DNA from: QHXW01 sp963752965
Lineage (GTDB): Bacteria > Acidobacteriota > Terriglobia > Bryobacterales > Bryobacteraceae
Length of the DNA: 64,000 nucleotides
NCBI GenBank assembly: GCA_963752965.1
Contig: CAVWAJ010000015.1
Coordinates: 62,001-126,000 of the forward strand
Reading direction: 5' to 3'
Shown here: one piece after another, positions 57,920-64,000 of the stretch
Numbering within the stretch: the stretch's first letter is position 1
How the letters are laid out: every line of letters begins with the position of its first letter
Position numbers and translations under genes: made by a program
Notes under the pieces: generated by a model
The model's input: the letters and a program-made list of their open reading frames with translations, nothing else
What the model was told of the DNA's origin: nothing
The model's database searches: none

Positions 57920-60900
57920 CTAGCGGCCGGTGAATGGGTCCGCCCCAATCGTGCCCACCAGTTCCGCCAGGTAAGCAACCGAACTGACGCGCGCCATCTG
58001 TGCGCAGGCTTCGGCAAGCCGGCTCCGCAGGTCGAACTGTCGCGATCCCGGGGCCGAGGCCGAGGCCTCCAACGCGGCGATGTGGCGCTTCCACAGGGCT
58101 ATGTCGCGCTCCTGTTTGGCGCGCAAACGTTCCTTGTACCAATCGCTCGCCAGAACGGATTCCCGTGTGAACATGGCGCGGACCTCTGGATCGCCGACGC
58201 CTTTCCCTTCCCACTCCCCGTTCGCCATGATGTGCAGGAGAGCTTGTAGGGGAGGGCAGGCCGCATGCACGCTTCCGTCGTAGAAGTAGTTTTGAGCAAC
58301 CCGCTGCTGGGCCGCCACGATGGCATCCACGCCCGCCGCGAACGCATCCATGTCCTGTTTCTCCGGCCGCAGGATGTCTTCCGTGAAGACGGTATCGGGG
58401 GTCTCGAAAATCCGCCCGAGGAAACGCTCTGCAAACAGCGCCGTAATGCGGTAGCCCAGGCGGCTTGCCAGCACCGTGCGGCCGCGACATTCGAAATCGG
58501 CCATCTTTTCTAGGAATCCATTGTCGATGAGGAACCGCGGATCCCGCTCGTGCACGCGCACGCGGCACCAGACCTCGGCCACCAGCATACTGATGTCGTG
58601 ATCCACCCGATAGTTCGGACCGACATATCCGGCCGCGGTGGTAAAGCCGGCGTATTCCGTGAGCACGGCAGCCACCAGCGCGTTGTTCAGGTCCACTACC
58701 GGCGAAACCGAATTGAACGGGCCTTTGGTGAGCGCTCCCTCGCTTCCGAATCCCGTCGTGGAGGGAGACTTGCCAGTCAGGCTGCAAATGAAATCCATGA
58801 ACAGCTCCGGCAGCTCCTGATAGTGAATCGGGTTGTAGACGGCCAGAGGCGGCAGGCCGATTTTCGGATCGGCTGCATTTCCTCGGCGTCCCGCGAGCAC
58901 CGCATTCACCGGGAAACGCACCGGCTCGCCGGATGGAATCTCGCGATCGAGCCGCGCGCACACTTCCGCCAGGTAGCGCCCCTGCGGGTCCACCAGGTCG
59001 GGGCGCTTTTGCAGGTACCGCGGATTCTTCGAAGGATGGCCGTCCACCTGGCGAGGGTGCGCGGAAGAGACGGCATAAGCCACTTTCGTATCGTTCGCAA
59101 AACCCCGGAGCAGACGCTGCATGGGCTCGGTGTACTGGTCGAACTCGACCACATGGTCTACCAGCGATTTGACCTGCCCCACTGTCAGCGGTTCGAAGTT
59201 CGAGAGAAACGTCCCCGGCGTGGCGATGTCTGCCTCCGCCTGGGCGTCAAAGCCGCGGTGGATGGCGTCGTCCGGGCGCTGGAACAGGAACGCCTCGCAG
59301 TTCTCCACCAGCTTGGCACTGCGGTTGGGGTACTTGGAGTCGAAGTCCTGCAAGCTCTGCCGCGGCACCACGACCGACGCGGTGATATCGTCCTCGACTT
59401 GGATCTTGTCGGCGGGATGGAAGTCGGGCCGCAGCTTGTAAATCCGCCATGAGCCTTGCGGGTCGAAACCCACCCGCAGATAATTGCCCACCAGTTTGTG
59501 GCTGTCGTATTTCAGTTCGTGCCCGAGAAACCCATTGATCCGATCGACTGTGAAATGCTCGCGCCAGTTTTGGCCCCATTCGGGCCGGTAATACCGCTTG
59601 ACCGTGTACACGAGCTGGCGGATCGTCTGCGGCAAATCCCGCAGCCACTTGTTGTAATCGTCTGTGAAGTCGGGCGAAGGCGTGAGTAGCTTGATCACCG
59701 ACCCGAGCGAGCGTTCCTGGCTCAAGACGGGCCTGCCAGTGCGGTCGTCCGGCTGCTTGTAGGCCGAAGAGAAGTCCTTGGCCAAGATCTCGGCTACCTG
59801 GTCCAGGTCACGGTAGTAATCCTTGACGAAGACGGGGCCCTGCAACAGAACGTTGGAAATAGACTTGGAGATCTCCGACTTGCCGCCGCCGGAGACCGTA
59901 CAAGGCTTGTGGCAGAGAGTGCCGTGCGCAACCGAACCCACCAGCCGCCACGCGGTACCACCATGCTGTTTCTCAAGGCGCACTTTGTAGCCGGAAGGCA
60001 GCACGTAAGTCCGGCCCGGGAGAAGCGGCAGCTCGCCGGACCCGCCATCCGCCGGCCATCGCACCCAGCCATAGCCCACATGAAACTCCGCGTCTTCCGG
60101 AACGTAGAAAATTTCCGGATATTTCCGATCCACCGCGTAGCCTTCGGGCCTGCGCTCCACGCGGTCGCCCAGCAGGTGCATGGCGTCCTCAAACCGGGCT
60201 CTCTTGATGGAAGAGGGCCGCTCCGCATGGAAATCCTGGCCGAGTACGTAGGCCGGATAAGCGATGGCGCCGCCGGCGTGTTCTTCCTCCGACAACCCGA
60301 AGAGGTTGGCGGCGAAGCTGATCTGGTTCTTCACTTCTTTCTTGCAGTAGCCGTAATAGTTGTCGGCGATCAGCGTCACGATGACGCCACGGCTGTCCCG
60401 GCAGACGAGCTTGAACGCACCGCCGTTGTTGTAAAGCTCATCCTCCTCCCGCCAGCACATGCCGTCGCGCCGCTGGCGCTCGGTAGCCTGGTCGAAGCGG
60501 GGAAGCCCGAGGTCCTTTTTCTTCATGCCCACAATATGGGGCGCGAGAATCACGCAGCCGGTGTGCCCGGTCCAGTGCAGCGCGTCCAGCGCGGCATCGT
60601 TTTCCGGGAGATACGGGTCCCCGCCGTTGCCGAAGATCGTCTCCACGAAATCAAGATTGCTGACCAGCGTGCCCGGCGCGAAGAAGCGAATCTCCATGGT
60701 CTTGGCGGGGTCCGTCCCGGTGGCTGGGCAAACCATGGGCCGGAGCAGGAGTGACACGAAGACACGGGCCCGTTCATCCTGGTCAGCGGTGAACGGTAGG
60801 GTTGCTGTTTCCGGTGGCGGACTGAGGGCCTCGGCGAGAAGCTTGGCGAAGGCCAGCTTGGGAACCGCCAATTTATCCGCGGGTATCGGGAGGCCGCCTT

Positions 60901-61330
60901 CGACAATATGGAATATGCCCTCGGTGGTTCGGCGGTCACTCTTCGGGTTATGCAGAACTCCCTGCACGATGCGATAGGAGTGCAGGTAAGGTGACGCGAA
61001 CTGATCGGCGCCGGGCGGAAGCGACATCACGCGCGCGAGTCCGGGCCGGTCGAGCACGAAGGAATTGGAAGGCAGGCGAGCCGCGCCGTCAGGACAGACG
61101 TCGTTCAGATACCTATCCAGGAACTGTTGAATGCGGGTGTCGGCTGGGCACAGCCGGTCGCCGAGCAACTGATCCTTCTGATAGTAGTTGCGCAGCAGAG
61201 GCCCGGCGATTTCCAGAAAGTAAGGATCTGCCGTGCTCTGACTGGAAGGCTGTCCAAGCGCAACCAGTTTCAGGTTGATGTAGCGGAGGAGTTCCCCGAG
61301 GTCTGAGCTAACCACCCACCAATGTAGCAT
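57920..61330 (-). CDS. Probable PPi-dependent phosphoenolpyruvate carboxykinase (carboxytransphosphorylase)
   Basis: A 1136-aa soluble protein started at ATG 61330 (upstream in-frame codons overlap the exporter gene). It begins LGELLRYINLKLVALGQPSS, has DRLCPADTRIQQFLDRYLND, then a central P-loop-like CTVSGGGKSEISKSISN (Lys484), DQVAEILAKDFSSAY, YKVRLEKQHGGTAWRLVGSV, FTVDRINGFLGHELKYDSHK and LRVGFDPQGSWRIYKLRPDF. Size (about 1130-1150) and the GGGKSEI region match my memory of the PPi-type PEPCK of Entamoeba and Propionibacterium (EC 4.1.1.38), unrelated in length to ATP/GTP PEPCK. The convergent transcarboxylase operon, as in propionibacteria, supports this. It would form oxaloacetate plus PPi from PEP, CO2 and Pi, or the reverse. 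Identity is not proven here. Confidence 0.7.
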   Translation of the reverse strand: MLHWWVVSSDLGELLRYINLKLVALGQPSSQSTADPYFLEIAGPLLRNYYQKDQLLGDRLCPADTRIQQFLDRYLNDVCPDGAARLPSNSFVLDRPGLARVMSLPPGADQFASPYLHSYRIVQGVLHNPKSDRRTTEGIFHIVEGGLPIPADKLAVPKLAFAKLLAEALSPPPETATLPFTADQDERARVFVSLLLRPMVCPATGTDPAKTMEIRFFAPGTLVSNLDFVETIFGNGGDPYLPENDAALDALHWTGHTGCVILAPHIVGMKKKDLGLPRFDQATERQRRDGMCWREEDELYNNGGAFKLVCRDSRGVIVTLIADNYYGYCKKEVKNQISFAANLFGLSEEEHAGGAIAYPAYVLGQDFHAERPSSIKRARFEDAMHLLGDRVERRPEGYAVDRKYPEIFYVPEDAEFHVGYGWVRWPADGGSGELPLLPGRTYVLPSGYKVRLEKQHGGTAWRLVGSVAHGTLCHKPCTVSGGGKSEISKSISNVLLQGPVFVKDYYRDLDQVAEILAKDFSSAYKQPDDRTGRPVLSQERSLGSVIKLLTPSPDFTDDYNKWLRDLPQTIRQLVYTVKRYYRPEWGQNWREHFTVDRINGFLGHELKYDSHKLVGNYLRVGFDPQGSWRIYKLRPDFHPADKIQVEDDITASVVVPRQSLQDFDSKYPNRSAKLVENCEAFLFQRPDDAIHRGFDAQAEADIATPGTFLSNFEPLTVGQVKSLVDHVVEFDQYTEPMQRLLRGFANDTKVAYAVSSAHPRQVDGHPSKNPRYLQKRPDLVDPQGRYLAEVCARLDREIPSGEPVRFPVNAVLAGRRGNAADPKIGLPPLAVYNPIHYQELPELFMDFICSLTGKSPSTTGFGSEGALTKGPFNSVSPVVDLNNALVAAVLTEYAGFTTAAGYVGPNYRVDHDISMLVAEVWCRVRVHERDPRFLIDNGFLEKMADFECRGRTVLASRLGYRITALFAERFLGRIFETPDTVFTEDILRPEKQDMDAFAAGVDAIVAAQQRVAQNYFYDGSVHAACPPLQALLHIMANGEWEGKGVGDPEVRAMFTRESVLASDWYKERLRAKQERDIALWKRHIAALEASASAPGSRQFDLRSRLAEACAQMARVSSVAYLAELVGTIGADPFTGR

Positions 61331-61371
61331 GCCGAACGAGCGGCGTTTATCGGACTCGCGTCCGGCCGCAC

Positions 61372-62946
61372 CTACTCCACCATCACCGGCGCTTTGTGCG
61401 GCTGCACTTTGCGCATCAAAAACACCAGCGGTATGACGCACAGGAACACCACGCCGAGTATCCAGAACACATCCACAAACGCGCGCATGGTGGCCTGCTG
61501 CTGGAGCAGGCCGTACAGAGCCCCTTGTGCCTGGTTGGCAGCTTGCACGCTGTCGGCGCCACGCTGCACGAAATTCTGGCTTAGACCCTGCATGGCGGCT
61601 TGATAGTTAGCGTCCAGCGGCGTCAGATGGGACACCAGATTGTGTTGATGGAACTGGCTGCGCCGCGTAAGCAGCGTGGTGCTCAATGCGATGCCGGAAC
61701 TGCCGCCGATGTTGCGCGCCAGATTCACGAGTCCGGTGGCATAGTTCGTCTTTTCCTTGGGAACGAAGGCGAACGCCGTGACGTTGATGGGGATGAACAG
61801 AAACGCCAGGCCAATGCTTTGTACCACGCGCGCCATCATTGCCGTGTGGAAATCAATGTCAAGGTTGAAATGTGACATCTGAAACAGGCCCAGCGACGAA
61901 ACAGAAAGTCCCCCGATGATCAGCAAGCGTGCATCCACCTTTCCGATCAGCCGCCCCACGATGGGCATCATGAAGATGATGGCAATGCCTCCGGGCGAAA
62001 TCACTTCACCGCTCGTCGTGGCGTTATAGCCCATCAGCGTTTGCAGAAAAATGGGAAGCATGGCGGTGCTGCTGTAGAGCACAAATCCCAATAGAAACAT
62101 GGCGCCCGTGGCTATGGCGAAATTCCGATCCTTGAGCATCCGGAAGTCGACGACTGGTTCTTTCTTGCGCAATTCCCAGAGGACCACCGCGATCAAACCA
62201 AAAGCCGCCAAAACGGCGGCGAGGACGATCATGTGGGAACTGAACCAGTCTTCCTTCTGCCCATGGTCGAGCATGAGTTCCAGCGAGGCCAGGCCCAGGG
62301 TCAGCAGGCCAATGCCAATCGCGTCGATGTGCACGCCGCGCTTGCGGCCCTCGGCGAGGTATGGCGGGTCGGTCACCATCATGTAGGTCATCACGAGCGA
62401 CAGAATGCCCACAGGAATGTTGATGAAGAAAATCCAGCGCCAACTGTAGTTGTCCGTGATCCAGCCACCCAGCGTCGGCCCGATCACAGGTGCGAACACC
62501 ACGCCCATGCCGTAGACGGCTTGCGCCATTCCCTGCTTCTCGCGCGGAAAGCTTTCCACCAGGATGGCCTGCGAGATCGGTTGCAGCGCGCCGCCGCCCA
62601 GGCCTTGCAGAACACGGAACAGGACCAGCAGAGGCAGGCTCGGCGCCAGACCGCATAGCATGGAGCTGAGCGTGAATATCAAGACGCAGGTCATGTAGAA
62701 ACGCTTACGTCCGAACAGCAGGGAGAACCAACCGCCCATGGGCAGCACGATGGCGTTGGAAACGAGATAGGACGTCAGCACCCAGGTGGCTTCGTCCACG
62801 CTGGATGAAAGGTTGCCGGCGATGTGCGGAAGCGAGACATTGGCGACACTGGTGTCCAGCACTTCCATGAAGGTGGCCAGCATCACAGTGCCCGCGATCA
62901 TCCATGGGTTGACGCCCGTGCGCGGTCTGGGAAAATCCGGAGACAT
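61372..62946 (-). CDS. emrB: DHA2-family multidrug exporter (EmrB-like)
   Basis: A 524-aa inner-membrane MFS transporter with about 14 hydrophobic helices. Signs of the DHA2 group: ATFMEVLDTSVANVSLPHIA, TWVLTSYLVSNAIVLPMGGW, FRVLQGLGGGALQPISQAIL, VYGMGVVFAPVIGPTLGGWI and NYSWRWIFFINIPVGILSLV. It would export toxic compounds with EmrA (next upstream gene) and an outer-membrane channel. It starts 7 nt after the emrA stop, so the two form an operon. Confidence 0.92.
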   Translation of the reverse strand: MSPDFPRPRTGVNPWMIAGTVMLATFMEVLDTSVANVSLPHIAGNLSSSVDEATWVLTSYLVSNAIVLPMGGWFSLLFGRKRFYMTCVLIFTLSSMLCGLAPSLPLLVLFRVLQGLGGGALQPISQAILVESFPREKQGMAQAVYGMGVVFAPVIGPTLGGWITDNYSWRWIFFINIPVGILSLVMTYMMVTDPPYLAEGRKRGVHIDAIGIGLLTLGLASLELMLDHGQKEDWFSSHMIVLAAVLAAFGLIAVVLWELRKKEPVVDFRMLKDRNFAIATGAMFLLGFVLYSSTAMLPIFLQTLMGYNATTSGEVISPGGIAIIFMMPIVGRLIGKVDARLLIIGGLSVSSLGLFQMSHFNLDIDFHTAMMARVVQSIGLAFLFIPINVTAFAFVPKEKTNYATGLVNLARNIGGSSGIALSTTLLTRRSQFHQHNLVSHLTPLDANYQAAMQGLSQNFVQRGADSVQAANQAQGALYGLLQQQATMRAFVDVFWILGVVFLCVIPLVFLMRKVQPHKAPVMVE

Positions 62947-62953
62947 TGGGAAA

Positions 62954-64000
62954 TTAGTGGGTAATGATGGTGGCGTCTACGTTCATTCCGGGGCGCAGCA
63001 CGTAGCCCGCGGGCAGAGGATCGAGAACGATCTTAACCGGAATGCGCTGCACCACTTTCACATAATTCCCCGTAGCGTTTTCTGGCGGCAGCAGGCTGAG
63101 GCGCGCGCCGGTGGCGCCGGCAATCGAATCCACGTGGCCCGGAAAACTACGCCCGTAGAGGTCGACTTCCACCTCGGCCTTCTGGCCGGAATGGACGGTC
63201 TCTAACTGCGTTTCTTTAAAGTTGGCGGTAACCCAGATATCCTCCAGCGGAACGAGCGTCATCAGGGACTGGCCGGGCTGCAAAATCTGCCCGAGCTGTA
63301 CGGTCTTTTTGGTAACCACGCCATTAACAGGCGCCGTAATGGTTGTGTAGCCGAGCAGCAGTTCGGCTGCTTCCAGATTGGCGCGCGCCTGAGCGACCGA
63401 CGCCGATGCGGAAGAGGCCTGCGCAACACTAATCGCCACCTGTTTGCGATTCGTTCGCGACTGTTCCACCAGCGCTCGGAACTGTTCCACTTTAGCCTGC
63501 GCGGAAACCACGGCGGCGCGGTCGCTCACGGCTTTATCCTGGTCGGCCCGCAGTCTCTCTACAGCGGCCTTCCAGTTACTCTCGGCGACTCGCGCGCCGG
63601 CGACGTAGCCGTCGTACTGCAACTGCGAGATCTCGGCCTTTTCCACCAGCGGTTTCATGCGCGCCCAATCCGCTTGGGCGCGGTCGTATGTGGCTTTGGC
63701 CGCCTCGACATTCGCGGCGGCGTACGCCAGCTCGGCGCCTCCCGACTGCTGCGCGGTGGCTTTGGCTTTAGCTAAGTCCGCCTCGGCAACGGCAAGCTGC
63801 GCTTCAGCCGAAGAAATACCGGTCGCGGTTGTGTCCGTGGTCAAGGGAACACTGACTTCCGCACCGCGCGATTGCGCTTCGGCAGTGGCCAATGCGGCGC
63901 GGGCCTGATCCAAACGGGCCTGGTAATCCCGCGGATCGATGCGCACCAAAACTTCGCCGGCCTTCACCTGCTGGTTGTCGTCCACCATCACGGCCGACAC
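62954..64000 (-). CDS. emrA: Membrane-fusion adaptor (EmrA/HlyD-like), N-terminus beyond right edge
   Basis: The 3' 348 codons of a periplasmic adaptor gene; its start and membrane anchor lie past 64000. Visible parts: a biotinyl-lipoyl half motif (VKAGEVLVRIDPRDYQARLD), a long alpha-helical hairpin of Ala/Gln/Lys-rich heptads, the second lipoyl half (LLGYTTITAPVNGVVTKKTV, QLGQILQPGQSLMTLV) and the beta-barrel end ITAPVNG to VRPGMNVDATI-like (LPAGYVLRPGMNVDATIITH). It bridges EmrB to an outer-membrane factor. A TetR- or MarR-type regulator may lie upstream outside the window. Confidence 0.88.
   Translation of the reverse strand: MSAVMVDDNQQVKAGEVLVRIDPRDYQARLDQARAALATAEAQSRGAEVSVPLTTDTTATGISSAEAQLAVAEADLAKAKATAQQSGGAELAYAAANVEAAKATYDRAQADWARMKPLVEKAEISQLQYDGYVAGARVAESNWKAAVERLRADQDKAVSDRAAVVSAQAKVEQFRALVEQSRTNRKQVAISVAQASSASASVAQARANLEAAELLLGYTTITAPVNGVVTKKTVQLGQILQPGQSLMTLVPLEDIWVTANFKETQLETVHSGQKAEVEVDLYGRSFPGHVDSIAGATGARLSLLPPENATGNYVKVVQRIPVKIVLDPLPAGYVLRPGMNVDATIITH

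Noticed and set aside
58550..59452. Long plus-strand open frame (300 codons) opposite the large PEPCK-like gene
   Set aside because: Lies wholly inside a well-supported gene on the other strand, lacks a ribosome site and has no protein-like pattern.

Overview
The window is bacterial, moderately GC-rich, and most likely chromosomal DNA of a soil Acidobacteriota, closest in style to the Solibacter/Bryobacter group. That placement is an inference. It rests on a secreted beta-propeller sensor kinase, many secreted carbohydrate-active proteins, small lineage-type hypothetical proteins, many IS21-type elements and decayed gene fragments. There is no rRNA gene, complete tRNA gene or CRISPR array.

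Layout. (1) 1-594: 5' part of a secreted protein gene running off the left edge. (2) About 958-5773: an integrative-element module with an excisionase-like HTH protein, an iteron-like repeat array, a primase-helicase, a small partner protein and a tyrosine integrase whose 3' end overlaps the 3' part of a tRNA-Met (att site). (3) 5805-10351: small hypothetical genes, a globin fragment and a complete IS21 element (6780-9538) with a 6-bp target duplication. (4) 10891-13716: an mlaE-mlaF-mlaD lipid-transport operon whose MCE protein carries a C-terminal OmpA-like domain, followed by a frameshifted secreted-protein gene. (5) 13984-24741: SDR, DUF4091/GH123-like protein, UroD-like protein, gamma-glutamyltransferase, GH26-like hydrolase and SSS symporter, mixed with gene debris. 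(6) 24970-40006: decayed genes, a propeller histidine kinase, an unknown 381-aa protein, a secreted esterase, an IS630 element, a hybrid kinase with two receivers and a large lipoprotein with a glycosidase-like core. (7) 40674-44558: an unusual IS21-like element with istA and istB plus a ParB-like gene, a Cys-cluster protein gene split by a T8 run, and a small 3' gene. (8) 44717-46581: WD40 protein and a WG-repeat remnant. (9) 46700-57916: an ordered operon rex - transcarboxylase 5S - 12S - small subunit - biotin carrier - methylmalonyl-CoA epimerase - mutA - mutB - meaB - CoA-transferase. Convergent to it is a 1136-aa protein that I read as PPi-dependent PEP carboxykinase. (10) 61372-64000: EmrB-type exporter and partial EmrA-type adaptor.

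How it works together. Region 9 encodes nearly the whole Wood-Werkman (succinate-propionate) cycle with a redox-sensing Rex repressor at its head. Transcarboxylase moves CO2 between methylmalonyl-CoA and pyruvate, epimerase and B12-dependent mutase interconvert methylmalonyl-CoA and succinyl-CoA, MeaB protects the mutase, and the CoA-transferase swaps CoA between succinate and propionate. The PPi-PEPCK would link PEP, oxaloacetate and pyrophosphate. The most novel-looking parts are this Rex/PPi-PEPCK arrangement and the five-gene IS21-like element with a ParB-like protein.
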